Of a stretch of 64,000 bases of DNA, positions 18,151 to 28,498 are shown one piece after another. The stretch covers positions 908,501 through 972,500 of the forward strand of contig NZ_CP137636.1 in assembly GCF_036670015.1 (NCBI RefSeq), written 5' to 3'. Within the stretch, counting starts at the first letter, position 1, and each line of letters begins with the position of its first letter. Source of the stretch: Niallia sp. XMNu-256. GTDB lineage: Bacteria > Bacillota > Bacilli > Bacillales > Cytobacillaceae. A program made the position numbers and the translations under genes. The notes under the pieces are model-generated. The model searched no databases. It was not told the DNA's origin and was given only the letters and a program-made list of their open reading frames with translations.

Positions 18151-19866
18151 ATGAAAGTGGAAGCAATACCAGCAATTACTGGAGATTATAACTTAGAAAA
18201 TTATGAAGATACATACAATGTATTTGATTGGAAAGAAACAGAGATGAATTTTTCCTGGCATGAAACTGGTAAGTTGAATATAGCCTATGAGGCGATTGAT
18301 AGGCATGCCGACTCTTATAGAAAAAATAAAGTGGCATTATATTATGATGAGGGAAATCGGAAAGAAAAGTATACATTTAAGGAAATGAAAGAGCTTTCAA
18401 ATAAAGCAGGAAATTTATTTAAGGAATATGGGGTAGAAAAAGGGGATCGGGTATTTATCTTTATGCCTAGATCACCTGAACTTTATTTCTCGGTACTAGG
18501 TACCATCAAATTAGGAGCGATTGTTGGTCCGTTATTTGAAGCTTTTATGGAGGGAGCCGTTCGGGACCGATTGCAAGATAGTGAAGCGAAAATACTGGTT
18601 ACTACAAAGGAGCTATTACAAAGAGTACCAAAAGAAGACTTGCCTTCATTAAAAAATATCTTTGTTATTGGTGAAAACATAGAAGAAAATGAATATATCG
18701 TTGATTTTAATAAAAGATTTCAAGCAGCCAGTTCAAAACTAGACATTGAATGGGTAGATCGTAATGATGGACTCATTCTTCATTACACGTCTGGATCAAC
18801 TGGAAGCCCAAAAGGTGTATTACATGTTCATAATGTGATGATTCAACAATATCAAACGGCAAAATGGGTGCTTGATTTAAAAGATGATGATGTATTTTGG
18901 TGTACAGCAGACCCTGGTTGGGTAACAGGAACGTCTTATGGAATATTTGGGCCTTGGTTAACAGGAACATCAAACTTAATTGTTGGTGGTCGCTTTAATC
19001 CTGAAACGTGGTATAAAATGCTTGAAGATTATGGGGTCTCGGTTTGGTATAGTGCACCAACCGCTTTCCGCATGTTAATGGGTGCCGGTGATGAGGTTGT
19101 TAAAAAGTTTGATTTATCAAATCTACGTCATATCGTAAGTGTGGGAGAACCTCTAAATCCAGAAGTGGTCCGCTGGGGGAAGAAAGTTTTTGATTTACGT
19201 ATTCATGATACTTGGTGGATGACTGAGACAGGTGCTCAATTGATTTGTAACTATCCTTGTATGCAAATTAAACCTGGTTCAATGGGCAAACCAATTCCAG
19301 GGGTAGTTGCGGCAATTGTCGATGATCAAGGAAACGAGCTTCCGCCTAATCGGATGGGAAATTTAGCGATCAAAAAGGGTTGGCCATCCATGATGTATAA
19401 GATATGGAATAACCCCCAAAAATATGAGTCTTATTTTCTACCGAATGATTGGTATGTATCAGGAGATTCGGCTTATATGGATGAAGATGGATACTTCTGG
19501 TTCCAGGGCAGAATTGATGATGTCATTATGACATCGGGCGAACGAGTAGGACCATTTGAAGTAGAAAGCAAGCTGGTTGAGCATCCTGCAGTAGCAGAGG
19601 CAGGGGTAATTGGAAAGCCAGACCCTGTACGTGGAGAAATTATTAAAGCATTTATTGCCTTACGTAGTGGCTATGAAGTTACTGATGAGTTAATTGATGA
19701 TATTCGACAATTTGTGAAAAAAGGGCTTGCCGCACATGCTGCACCAAGAGAAATTGAATTCCGTGATAAATTACCAAAAACGAGAAGTGGTAAGATTATG
19801 CGCCGTGTTCTTAAAGCTTGGGAACTTAATTTACCGACTGGTGATCTTTCAACGATGGAAGACTAA
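18151..19866 (+). CDS. acsA: Acetyl-CoA synthetase AcsA
   Basis: A 571-residue adenylate-forming ligase converting acetate, ATP and CoA to acetyl-CoA. Motifs: P-loop YTSGSTGSPKGV (about 211-222), DTWWMTETG, SGDSAYMDEDGYFWFQGR and the C-terminal KTRSGKIMRR. Lysine 548 in SGK is the residue that AcuA acetylates and AcuC deacetylates in B. subtilis (K549 there). The ATG has AAAGGAGGA upstream. Divergent from acuABC; a bidirectional terminator separates it from the convergent pbp gene. Likely active on acetate during stationary phase when ackA is reversed or off. Confidence 0.97.
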   Translation: MKVEAIPAITGDYNLENYEDTYNVFDWKETEMNFSWHETGKLNIAYEAIDRHADSYRKNKVALYYDEGNRKEKYTFKEMKELSNKAGNLFKEYGVEKGDRVFIFMPRSPELYFSVLGTIKLGAIVGPLFEAFMEGAVRDRLQDSEAKILVTTKELLQRVPKEDLPSLKNIFVIGENIEENEYIVDFNKRFQAASSKLDIEWVDRNDGLILHYTSGSTGSPKGVLHVHNVMIQQYQTAKWVLDLKDDDVFWCTADPGWVTGTSYGIFGPWLTGTSNLIVGGRFNPETWYKMLEDYGVSVWYSAPTAFRMLMGAGDEVVKKFDLSNLRHIVSVGEPLNPEVVRWGKKVFDLRIHDTWWMTETGAQLICNYPCMQIKPGSMGKPIPGVVAAIVDDQGNELPPNRMGNLAIKKGWPSMMYKIWNNPQKYESYFLPNDWYVSGDSAYMDEDGYFWFQGRIDDVIMTSGERVGPFEVESKLVEHPAVAEAGVIGKPDPVRGEIIKAFIALRSGYEVTDELIDDIRQFVKKGLAAHAAPREIEFRDKLPKTRSGKIMRRVLKAWELNLPTGDLSTMED

Positions 19867-19880
19867 TCCTATTTAATATA

Positions 19881-19919
19881 CCAAAAAGCACCTTCAAAAA
19901 AATTGAAGGTGCTTTTTGG
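19881..19919. terminator. Bidirectional terminator between acsA and the pbp gene
   Basis: A 17-bp perfect stem (19881-19897 with 19903-19919; CCAAAAAGCACCTTCAA and its complement) with a 5-nt A loop. A- and T-runs on both sides serve both converging genes. Confidence 0.9.
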
Positions 19920-19925
19920 TTAAAA

Positions 19926-22856
19926 TTATTGTGATTGATCTACAAGTGGTTCCGTCTCTCCTTCAGTTTGCGGCTGTGCAGGATTAGGTGGTTCCGTCTC
20001 TCCTTCGGTTTGCGGCTGTGCAGGATTTGTTGGTTCCGTCTCTCCTTCGGTTTGCGGCTGTGCAGGATTTGGTGGCTCTGGCAGTGCAGCCGATTCGCTA
20101 GGAGTAGGCTGGGACGGTGTAGTTGGTTGTCCAAGTGCGATTACATTAGATGAAGCTGATTCTTGCCCTGCTATATCAACAGCTGTAATGTAATAGGAAC
20201 CAGGGTCTCCTTGATATGAAAGGGACTGTCCTGCTTTAATAGTGGCAATTTTAGCGCCGTTTTTATAAACACGATAACCGATAATATCAGGTTCTGGATG
20301 ATTTCCCCAACTTAGGCTGTTACCTGAGGCTGTAATACTCATTGCCGATGGAGATTTACCATTTTCCTTTAAGGTCCTCGTTGCCGAGAGGGTGCTATCT
20401 AATGATTGGTTATTGATCGTTAACTTACTTGGATCGGTAGATATTCCAAAGAACTTTTGAATCGTATCGGTATCTAAGACAAAATCTGTTTCAACAAACT
20501 CTTCAGGGGTAGAAGCTAACGCTGTATATTTTGTATTTCCAATCGTAACAAATCGACCTTTTTCTAAATTAATATCCCCTTGTTTTGGTACAAATTTCTC
20601 ATTAAATAAATCTGTACGAACAAGTCCGGCATCTGCACAATCTTTTGAAGGTAATAAGCCCGTGATTCCACAGAATGAACGTGAGACAATTCCATTTGGT
20701 CTCGGTAAGGGTTCACTTGGATCAACAAGTTCTGGTGCGATTTCCTGGGTTTTGTTTATTAATTGAGCCCACAAATAAAGATTACGATTATGGTAAGCCA
20801 TTCCTCGATAGGTTTTATCTAGTGGTTTTGGCGTATCGTAACCCATCCATACGCCAAAAGAAACATTTGGATTTACTCCAACAAACCATACATCTTTATA
20901 ATCTTGGGTTGTCCCTGTTTTTCCGGCCCAGTCTGAACTAAATTTTAGACTTCTATTAAGATAGGTTGCTGTTCCTGAGCTAATCGTATCTCTCAAAATA
21001 TCATAAGTTAAATAAGCCGTTTGTGGACTAAATACATTAACAGGTTTTACTTCATGCTGATAAATAATATTGCCTTCTTTATCTGTAATCTTTTCGATCA
21101 TATAGGCATCAATAAATTGACCATTATTGGCAAAAGTTCCAAATGCATTTGTGTTTTCTTCAACTGTTACTCCATTTGTTAAACCACCAAGAGCGGTAGA
21201 GCGATTGATGAAGTCAGCCTCTGTTAGAGAGCTAAAACCCATTTTTTCCAAGTATTGGGCAGGTCTCGCATTTAAAATGTCTACATAGGCCTTTACAGTT
21301 GAAATATTATATGAATTTGATAAGGCAGCTCTTGCAGTAACTAGTCCGTTATAGCGACCATTGACATTCCTAGGCCATACTTTATTTGGGGTAGATGGAT
21401 TAAGATATAACGGCACATCAGGTATAATGCTTCCAGGTGAAAGAGTACCTAATTCAAAAGCAGGTGCATAAACTAGCAAAGGCTTCATCGTAGAACCATT
21501 TGGACGTATGGCGTTTGTTGCACGATTCGTTTGTTCACGATTAAAATCACGTCCACCTACAAAGCTGATAATTTTACCTGATTTATTTTCGATTAAAATG
21601 GATGCTGTTTCAACGGGTTCTGCTACTGTAATAGGTTCTTTTGTCTCAGGATCGATTGCTTTTTTTGTTCTGTCGCTACCGAAATACTCAAATTGTGCAA
21701 CAACATCTTGCATGGCATCATAAATATCTTTATTAATCGTACTGTGTATCCGGTATCCGTTTTGCCGAATATCACGGTCAGCTAGTGTAAGGTATCTTTG
21801 TTTTAAGGCATCATTTTTTTGTAAATCTTCTTCACTGTATCCATCTTTTTTAGCTAAAATAACAGACAATATATTTGTTGCGCGATCTTCAATTTCAAAT
21901 GTTACCCATGGATACTCATCAATAGGATTTTCGTGTATCGTAATAAAGTCTTTTGTAATATCATAGGCAATTGCATGGTCATACTGTGCTTTTGAGATTT
22001 TTCCATCTTCCAACATTCTGTTTAAAACAATCTTCATTCTTGTAATTCCGGGTTCAAGGTTATTCTTGATTTCCCCCTTGTTTGTGTAAGGTGTATAACC
22101 AAAAGGACTTTGTGGGAGTCCGGCAATAAAAGCTGCTTGAGGTAAAGTTAATTCGCTCGCTTTAACGCCAAATATTCCCTTTGCCGCTGATTGTACTCCT
22201 GCAATATTCCTACCTGAAGAATTACGTCCAAACGTCGAAACGTTTAAGTATGCTTCAAGGATCTCCTCTTTGGAGAAGAACCTTTCAAGTCGTAGGGCAA
22301 GCAATATTTCTTTGGCTTTTCTTTCAAAGGAAACTTCATTTGTAAGGATCTGGTTTTTGATTAATTGTTGTGTAAGTGTACTTCCTCCAGTTTGTACAGA
22401 TGAATTGGTAACCTCTTGTAAGAGAGCTCGTAGGATCGCTTTTGGAACAATTCCTTCATGTTCATAGAAATATTGATCTTCTGTAGCTATGACAGCGTCA
22501 ATTAGATGAGGGGAGATATCCTTTAACTTTACTTCTTCCCGTTCAATATCGCTATAGAGCTTTCCTAAATAGACGTTGTTAGCAAAATATAATTCAGATG
22601 TTTCTTCGTAATTATAAATGTCTTTCTTCATATCTTTGTACGAACGAATGGGTTCATCTTTTACTAAAGAAGCAAAATAGCCTGCACCGACTCCACCTGC
22701 AAACGCGGTACCAAGTACAAGAACAATGATAAAAATAAGCCCAAGATTCCATAATATTTGATAAACAATACTTGCTTTTTTCTTAAATTCCTTTTCCTTA
22801 TATGGATACAATAATTTCTGTATGTAATTTTTCCACTTTAATTGATCAAATTTCAT
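19926..22856 (-). CDS. Class A penicillin-binding protein (PBP1A family) with fibronectin-like domain and repetitive tail
   Basis: A 976-residue bifunctional peptidoglycan synthase. A cytoplasmic N-terminus is followed by a membrane helix (about 33-60), the GT51 glycosyltransferase with ATEDQYFYEHEG (about 125) and GGSTLTQQLIKN, then the transpeptidase with the serine motif STMK (S455, K458), SYN in SNSYNIST, and KTGT (646-649). After the catalytic domains comes a fibronectin-III-like domain (ASGNSLSW...YRVYKNGAKIATI, about 845-920) and a tail with three copies of NPAQPQTEGETEP. It builds and cross-links glycan strands on the outer membrane face. Not at this place in B. subtilis 168 as I recall; exact orthology (PonA, PbpD, PbpF or PbpG) is undecided. 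Confidence 0.92.
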   Translation of the reverse strand: MKFDQLKWKNYIQKLLYPYKEKEFKKKASIVYQILWNLGLIFIIVLVLGTAFAGGVGAGYFASLVKDEPIRSYKDMKKDIYNYEETSELYFANNVYLGKLYSDIEREEVKLKDISPHLIDAVIATEDQYFYEHEGIVPKAILRALLQEVTNSSVQTGGSTLTQQLIKNQILTNEVSFERKAKEILLALRLERFFSKEEILEAYLNVSTFGRNSSGRNIAGVQSAAKGIFGVKASELTLPQAAFIAGLPQSPFGYTPYTNKGEIKNNLEPGITRMKIVLNRMLEDGKISKAQYDHAIAYDITKDFITIHENPIDEYPWVTFEIEDRATNILSVILAKKDGYSEEDLQKNDALKQRYLTLADRDIRQNGYRIHSTINKDIYDAMQDVVAQFEYFGSDRTKKAIDPETKEPITVAEPVETASILIENKSGKIISFVGGRDFNREQTNRATNAIRPNGSTMKPLLVYAPAFELGTLSPGSIIPDVPLYLNPSTPNKVWPRNVNGRYNGLVTARAALSNSYNISTVKAYVDILNARPAQYLEKMGFSSLTEADFINRSTALGGLTNGVTVEENTNAFGTFANNGQFIDAYMIEKITDKEGNIIYQHEVKPVNVFSPQTAYLTYDILRDTISSGTATYLNRSLKFSSDWAGKTGTTQDYKDVWFVGVNPNVSFGVWMGYDTPKPLDKTYRGMAYHNRNLYLWAQLINKTQEIAPELVDPSEPLPRPNGIVSRSFCGITGLLPSKDCADAGLVRTDLFNEKFVPKQGDINLEKGRFVTIGNTKYTALASTPEEFVETDFVLDTDTIQKFFGISTDPSKLTINNQSLDSTLSATRTLKENGKSPSAMSITASGNSLSWGNHPEPDIIGYRVYKNGAKIATIKAGQSLSYQGDPGSYYITAVDIAGQESASSNVIALGQPTTPSQPTPSESAALPEPPNPAQPQTEGETEPTNPAQPQTEGETEPPNPAQPQTEGETEPLVDQSQ
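19942..20073 (-). repeat. 42-bp tandem repeats in the pbp C-terminal tail
   Basis: Three in-frame copies of about 42 bp encode NPAQPQTEGETEP plus P or T. On the plus strand the unit reads GGTTCCGTCTCTCC followed by TTCGGTTTGCGGCTGTGC. The period is a multiple of three, so copy-number change would only alter tail length. Confidence 0.9.
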
Positions 22857-22953
22857 TCAATAAATCCCCTCCAAAATCATCATCCATTATATCATAAACA
22901 AAGGAACGAAATCGAAAAGGTTGTAGAATTTTGTTGGAATTTGCTAACAATAT

Positions 22954-22982
22954 TTGACAATGATTTAGAATTGTGTTAAAAA
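22954..22982 (+). promoter_or_regulatory. Promoter of the T-box leader and tyrS
   Basis: TTGACA (22954-22959), 17-bp spacer, TAAAAA (22977-22982). The -35 is perfect and the -10 weak; it lies about 30 bp before the T-box Stem I. Confidence 0.6.
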
Positions 22983-23012
22983 AGTATAAAAGTAAATGAA
23001 TAAAAAGCTATG

Positions 23013-24561
<1,549 letters not shown>

Positions 24562-24570
24562 AATTATACA

Positions 24571-24612
24571 AAAAACCCCTAATTGTGATGATCACTTTTA
24601 GGGGTTTTTGAT
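24571..24612 (+). terminator. Terminator after tyrS
   Basis: AAAAACCCCTAA and TTAGGGGTTTTT form the stem around a GTGATGATCAC loop, followed by T residues. Confidence 0.88.
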
Positions 24613-24728
24613 ATAAGTATTTATAAAAATAACGTAACTATCAAAAAACCACCAAAAAACGATTCTTCCGAAGTGTAAAAATCTTCAAATAAAATGTTAC
24701 ATAGAATTGAATTTGGGGTAATAATATT

Positions 24729-24926
24729 TTGACTATTTGTGCAATCGATAGCTTTAATAGTTTGTTAGAGACGAAAAGTCTATACAACGTATCAAATATA
24801 AGAAAGCGTGCAAGAAAGCCACGAGAGAGAATAGAGCATTTGAACAAACAATATGAGGCGGTTCTGATTGGGTGGATAAGTTTTCTAGAGAAAAGAAAGT
24901 ATGTGAAATCGCTTGCATATTTTTAA
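24729..24926 (+). CDS. Possible small ORF (65 aa), weakly supported
   Basis: A 65-codon frame starting with TTG in the otherwise empty stretch between the tyrS terminator and the riboswitch promoter. A purine run, TTGGGGTAATAA, lies about 10 nt upstream and could act as a Shine-Dalgarno. The product is basic (RKRARKPRERIEHL) with a hydrophobic-aromatic end. I do not recognise a family, and an opposite-strand frame of similar length overlaps it, so it may be chance or a gene remnant. The remaining 24613-24934 shows only AT-rich sequence. Confidence 0.2.
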   Translation: MTICAIDSFNSLLETKSLYNVSNIRKRARKPRERIEHLNKQYEAVLIGWISFLEKRKYVKSLAYF

Positions 24927-24934
24927 ACAATAAA

Positions 24935-24980
24935 ATTATTCAGAATATTTGTTGACAAATCGACTATTTTGAAATAATAT
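24935..24980 (+). promoter_or_regulatory. Promoter of riboswitch 1 / cycA with adjacent CodY-like box
   Basis: TTGACA (24952-24957), 17-bp spacer, TAATAT (24975-24980), a strong SigmaA promoter. Directly upstream, 24935-24949 (ATTATTC-A-GAATATT) matches AATTTTCWGAAAATT at 12 of 15 positions. Transcription would start near 24987, just before the glycine aptamers. CodY binding is a guess from the match. Confidence 0.6.
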
Positions 24981-24996
24981 AATAATTAAATAAATC

Positions 24997-25205
24997 TAGG
25001 CGGATGATTATTGTAGGAGAGACTAGACATTTAGTTTAGCACCGAAGGAGCAAATCCTTGTAATAAGGAAAAATCTCTCAGGTAAAAGGACTGCAATAGG
25101 ACGCATCTCTGGAGAGAGCCAATTAATTGGCCACCAAAGGGGTTATACTCTCAGGTAAAAGGACAGAGAAAAGTAGGATAAGCCTATTTTTCTCTGTCCT
25201 TTTTT
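24997..25205 (+). promoter_or_regulatory. Tandem glycine riboswitch 1 with terminator, upstream of the permease
   Basis: Two glycine aptamers in series: the first from about 25013 (GTAGGAGAG, CACCGAAGGAGCAA, TCTCTCAGGTAAAAGGAC), the second from about 25103 (CATCTCTGGAGAGAG, GCCACCAAAGGGG, CTCTCAGGTAAAAGGACAGAG). The 5' CGGATGA and the linker are those that form the leader kink-turn in known tandem switches. A terminator starts inside the end of aptamer 2: AGGACAGAGAAAA (25160-25172) with the complementary segment ending at 25200 and a T-run. Since the aptamer end and terminator overlap, bound glycine should prevent termination (ON switch). Confidence 0.93.
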
Positions 25206-25263
25206 GGATAAAGAGATATGCTTATTCAAAAGTATATTAATAAAGGAATTAGGGGGGAGAAAC

Positions 25264-26652
25264 ATGCAGGAACAGCAACTGCAAAGGGGTTTGAAAAACA
25301 GACATGTCCAATTGATTGCGATTGGAGGAGCGATCGGAACTGGTCTATTCTTAGGTGCAGGGAAGTCGATTCATTTAACAGGACCATCGATTTTATTTGC
25401 TTACTTGATTACAGGTGTATTTCTATTTTTTATCATGCGTGCATTAGGAGAATTACTATTAAGTAATTTAGGTTATCATTCTTTTGTCGACTTTGTGAGA
25501 GATTATCTAGGAGAAATGCCAGCATTTATAACGGGGTGGACATACTGGTTTTGCTGGATTTCACTTGCAATGGCTGATTTAACAGCAGTAGGTATGTATT
25601 TCCAGTATTGGTTTCCAGAAGTACCGCAATGGGTACCAGGATTAATGTGTTTAGCAATCTTAGTAGTTATGAATCTAGCAACCGTTAAACTTTTCGGTGA
25701 AATGGAATTTTGGTTTGCATTAATTAAAATTATTGCAATCTTAGCATTGATTGTAACCGGTATCTTTTTAATTATAACTGGCTTTACTACGAATTCGGGT
25801 CCTGCAACCCTTACAAATCTATGGAGTCATGGCGGGATGTTTCCGAATGGGATGAACGGCTTTATACTCTCATTCCAAATGGTTGTTTTCGCCTTTGTTG
25901 GCATTGAGCTAGTAGGACTTACAGCGGGTGAAACAGAAAATCCTAAGAAAGTAATTCCACAAGCGATCAATAACATTCCAATTCGGATTCTTATTTTCTA
26001 CGTTGGAGCATTGATTGTCATTATGAGTGTGTATCCATGGAATGAGATCGTGCCAACTGCAAGTCCATTCGTACAGGTCTTTTCAGCTATGGGTGTTGTT
26101 GCTGCAGCTAGTATTATAAACTTTGTCGTTCTAACATCTGCCGCATCAGCGGGGAATAGTGCAATGTTCAGTACAAGCCGGATGGTCTATTCACTTGCAA
26201 AAGAGAAAAATGCACCTGTAAAAATGGCAAAACTGAATAAACGCCAAGTTCCAGCAAACGCCTTATTATTTTCAACTGCAGTTGTATTAATTTCAACTAT
26301 TTTAAACTATATCATGCCTGAAGGAGTATTTACACTCATTACAAGTATTTCTACTATATGTTTCATATTCATCTGGGCGATTACAGTCATTTGTCATATG
26401 AAATATCGCAAAACAAGACCAGATTTGGCAAAAGAAAATACATTTAAAATGCCGTTATATCCAGTTATGAATTATTTAATTCTTGCGTTTCTAGCGTTTG
26501 TAGTTGTAGTTCTTGGATTTGCAGAGGATACTCGTATCGCCTTGTTTGTAACTCCTGTTTGGTTTATCATGTTAATTGCAATCTACATGTTCCGTAAGAA
26601 GAATATTAATCAAGCAGAAATCTTAAATGATGAACAGATTGCGGGAAATTAA
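25264..26652 (+). CDS. cycA: Amino acid permease, probably glycine / D-alanine / D-serine transporter (CycA-like)
   Basis: A 462-residue APC-superfamily (amino acid transporter, AAT) permease with about 12 membrane helices. The consensus substrate-backbone loop IAIGGAIGTGLFLGAG is at residues 18-33, with RALGELL in TM2 and GIELVGLTAGETENPKKVIPQAIN in the middle (partial motif). It resembles CycA-type carriers for glycine, D-alanine and D-serine. An earlier in-frame start lies in the riboswitch terminator; ATG 25264 follows AGGGGGGAG. Control by a glycine riboswitch makes glycine the likeliest substrate. Alone in its unit; the next promoter is 40 nt downstream. B. subtilis AlaP is a relative. 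Confidence 0.82.
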   Translation: MQEQQLQRGLKNRHVQLIAIGGAIGTGLFLGAGKSIHLTGPSILFAYLITGVFLFFIMRALGELLLSNLGYHSFVDFVRDYLGEMPAFITGWTYWFCWISLAMADLTAVGMYFQYWFPEVPQWVPGLMCLAILVVMNLATVKLFGEMEFWFALIKIIAILALIVTGIFLIITGFTTNSGPATLTNLWSHGGMFPNGMNGFILSFQMVVFAFVGIELVGLTAGETENPKKVIPQAINNIPIRILIFYVGALIVIMSVYPWNEIVPTASPFVQVFSAMGVVAAASIINFVVLTSAASAGNSAMFSTSRMVYSLAKEKNAPVKMAKLNKRQVPANALLFSTAVVLISTILNYIMPEGVFTLITSISTICFIFIWAITVICHMKYRKTRPDLAKENTFKMPLYPVMNYLILAFLAFVVVVLGFAEDTRIALFVTPVWFIMLIAIYMFRKKNINQAEILNDEQIAGN

Positions 26653-26671
26653 TTAACTTTATTAGGAGAAA

Positions 26672-26685
26672 TGTAAACGCTTAAA
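26672..26685 (+). promoter_or_regulatory. Candidate cre site upstream of the glyA promoter
   Basis: TGTAAACGCTTAAA matches the cre consensus TGWNANCGNTNWCA with one mismatch (A for C at position 13). It sits 7 bp upstream of the -35, around -48 from the predicted start, a place where CcpA can act as activator as well as repressor. Confidence 0.5.
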
Positions 26686-26691
26686 AAATAG

Positions 26692-26720
26692 TTGACTTTC
26701 CAATTATTTATGTTTATTCT
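26692..26720 (+). promoter_or_regulatory. SigmaA promoter of the glyA-gcv cluster
   Basis: TTGACT (26692-26697), 17-bp spacer, TATTCT (26715-26720), about 20 bp before the second glycine riboswitch. Confidence 0.75.
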
Positions 26721-26740
26721 AATATTACAAAATTAAATAT

Positions 26741-26985
26741 TGCGGATGAATGTTGTGGGAGAGTGCAATAAACTTAGCCACCGAAGGAGCAAGTTTCAAA
26801 AAGACCCTTGAAACAAATCTCTCAGGTAGACGGAACTACAACGTGACGCAACTCTGGAGAGCGCGTATGCGAATACGCCACCAAAGGGGAATACTCTATA
26901 TATTCAGAATTTTAGAGTTAATCTCTCAGGTAAAAGGACAGAGAAGGGTAACAGTGCTACGACTGCCCTTTTCTGCCCTTTTTTT
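26741..26985 (+). promoter_or_regulatory. Tandem glycine riboswitch 2 with terminator, upstream of glyA
   Basis: Aptamer 1 from about 26753 (GTGGGAGAG, CACCGAAGGAGCAAG, ATCTCTCAGGTAGACGGA), aptamer 2 from about 26849 (AACTCTGGAGAGCG, GCCACCAAAGGGG, ATCTCTCAGGTAAAAGGACAGAG). The terminator stem AAAAGG-A-CAGAGAAGGG (26932-26948) pairs with CCCTTTTCTG-C-CCTTTT (26966-26982), one internal mismatch, T-run to 26985. Its 5' arm is the end of aptamer 2, so glycine binding should favour readthrough. Aptamer 2 has a longer variable arm (about 26893-26918) than in riboswitch 1. Confidence 0.93.
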
Positions 26986-27001
26986 GTGCGCAAAAAAAGG
27001 G
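26976..27001 (+). repeat. Inverted repeat overlapping the riboswitch 2 terminator
   Basis: CCCTTTTTTTG (26976-26986) and CAAAAAAAGGG (26991-27001) form an 11-bp perfect stem with loop TGCG. Its 5' arm uses the 3' arm and T-run of the terminator, so the two structures exclude each other in part. Only transcripts that pass the terminator can form it. Confidence 0.7.
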
Positions 27002-27126
27002 CATGGACCGAAAGTTGATCGTGTTCACAGAAAAGTAGTTCAGTAGCAATGTAGAATCATAGTTTTCAACATGAGTAGTGCTGTAACACCAAAAAATCTG
27101 AACTAAATTTCTAGGGGGAATATTGA

Positions 27127-28377
27127 ATGAGTTTACAACAAAACGATTCAACTATTTTTGGGGCTATTGAAAATGAGAGAAGCCGTCAACTTCAAACGTT
27201 GGAGTTAATTGCATCTGAAAACTTCGTAAGTGAAAATGTTTTAGAGGCAATGGGAAGTGTAATGACAAACAAATATGCAGAAGGATATCCTGCAAAGCGT
27301 TATTATGGTGGTTGTGAGTTTGTTGATGTGGCAGAAGAAGCAGCTATTGAGCGTTTAACAAAATTATTTGGTGCTAAATATGCCAATGTTCAGCCACACT
27401 CAGGTGCAAATGCAAACCTTGCAGTATTCTTCGCATTATTACAACCTGGAGATAAGGTAATGGGGATGAACCTTTCTCATGGTGGACACTTAACACATGG
27501 AAGCCCTGTGAACTTTTCAGGAAAATGGTTTGACATTGTATCCTATGGTGTAACAGAAGACACTCATCTTATTGATTATGATGAGCTAGAAGAAATTGCG
27601 AAAAAAGAGCAACCGAAAATGATCATTGCTGGAGGAAGTGCTTATTCAAGAACGATTGATTTTGCACGCTTTAGAGAAATCGCTGATAAAGTAGGAGCAA
27701 AATTCATGGTGGATATGGCTCATATCGCAGGTCTTGTTGCAGCTGGACTTCACCCATCACCAGTTCCATATGCTGATGTTGTAACAAGTACAACTCATAA
27801 AACATTAAGAGGTCCTCGTGGCGGAATTATTTTAACAAATGATGAAGCTATCATTAAAGCTATCAATAAAGCAGTATTCCCTGGGCTTCAAGGTGGACCA
27901 TTAATGCATATCATCGCAGCGAAAGCAGTTGCATTTAAGGAAGCATTAGAACCAAGCTTTAAGGAGTATTCACAACAAGTAATTGACAACGCAAAAGTAC
28001 TTGGAGAAACTTTAGTAAAAGAAGGCGCTTCACTTGTTTCTGGCGGAACGGATAACCACCTTGTTCTTTTAGATACACGTCCATGGGATCTAACTGGAAA
28101 AGAAGCTGAGATCCTACTTGAAGAAGCGGGAATTACGGTTAATAAAAACACAATTCCTTATGACCCACAAAGTCCATTTGTAACAAGTGGTGTTCGTATG
28201 GGAACGGCTGCATTAACTACACGTGGAATGAAACAAGAAGAAATGGTAAAAATCGGTGAAGTTATTGCTGCTGTATTAAAGAGTAAGGGTGACAAGGAAG
28301 TTATCGAAAAAGCAAGAGAGACTACAAAAGCTATTTGTGATACATTTCCAATCTTTGCACAACCCGTTCATGCTTAA
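27127..28377 (+). CDS. glyA: Serine hydroxymethyltransferase GlyA
   Basis: A 416-residue PLP enzyme interconverting serine + THF and glycine + 5,10-methylene-THF. Motifs: [25 protein letters not shown], the PLP-lysine segment [14 protein letters not shown] and [13 protein letters not shown]. The ATG follows CTAGGGGG. In B. subtilis glyA lies elsewhere and is not under a glycine riboswitch as far as I know; here it leads the glycine cleavage genes behind riboswitch 2. In this setting it should consume the methylene-THF made by the Gcv system to turn a second glycine into serine. A second housekeeping glyA elsewhere is possible and would be worth looking for. Confidence 0.96.
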   Translation: MSLQQNDSTIFGAIENERSRQLQTLELIASENFVSENVLEAMGSVMTNKYAEGYPAKRYYGGCEFVDVAEEAAIERLTKLFGAKYANVQPHSGANANLAVFFALLQPGDKVMGMNLSHGGHLTHGSPVNFSGKWFDIVSYGVTEDTHLIDYDELEEIAKKEQPKMIIAGGSAYSRTIDFARFREIADKVGAKFMVDMAHIAGLVAAGLHPSPVPYADVVTSTTHKTLRGPRGGIILTNDEAIIKAINKAVFPGLQGGPLMHIIAAKAVAFKEALEPSFKEYSQQVIDNAKVLGETLVKEGASLVSGGTDNHLVLLDTRPWDLTGKEAEILLEEAGITVNKNTIPYDPQSPFVTSGVRMGTAALTTRGMKQEEMVKIGEVIAAVLKSKGDKEVIEKARETTKAICDTFPIFAQPVHA

Positions 28378-28425
28378 GAGTAGGGATTAAGCAATAAATT
28401 TCATAGTAGTTTTGATATTTGATAC

Positions 28426-28454
28426 GATAAGGTCCTATAAGGTAGGACCTTATC
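28426..28454 (+). repeat. Strong hairpin between glyA and gcvT
   Basis: GATAAGGTCCT (28426-28436) and AGGACCTTATC (28444-28454) form an 11-bp perfect stem with a 7-nt loop. No proper T-run follows, so it may be a partial terminator or an mRNA stability/processing element separating glyA from gcvT levels. Confidence 0.7.
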
Positions 28455-28498
28455 ATTCACATATTATTTGGTTGAAAATTTGAAGTGGAGGTTTAGTC

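Noticed and set aside
19935-20153. Frames on either strand in the pbp tail repeats
   Set aside because: Alternate-frame shadows of the NPAQPQTEGETEP repeats.
24641-24847. A minus-strand frame opposite the possible small ORF after tyrS
   Set aside because: No ribosome binding site and low-complexity hydrophobic content in an AT-rich intergenic stretch.
26750-27046. A 98-codon frame running through the leader of glyA
   Set aside because: It lies entirely in the tandem glycine aptamers and terminator, with no Shine-Dalgarno; its sequence is explained by RNA structure.
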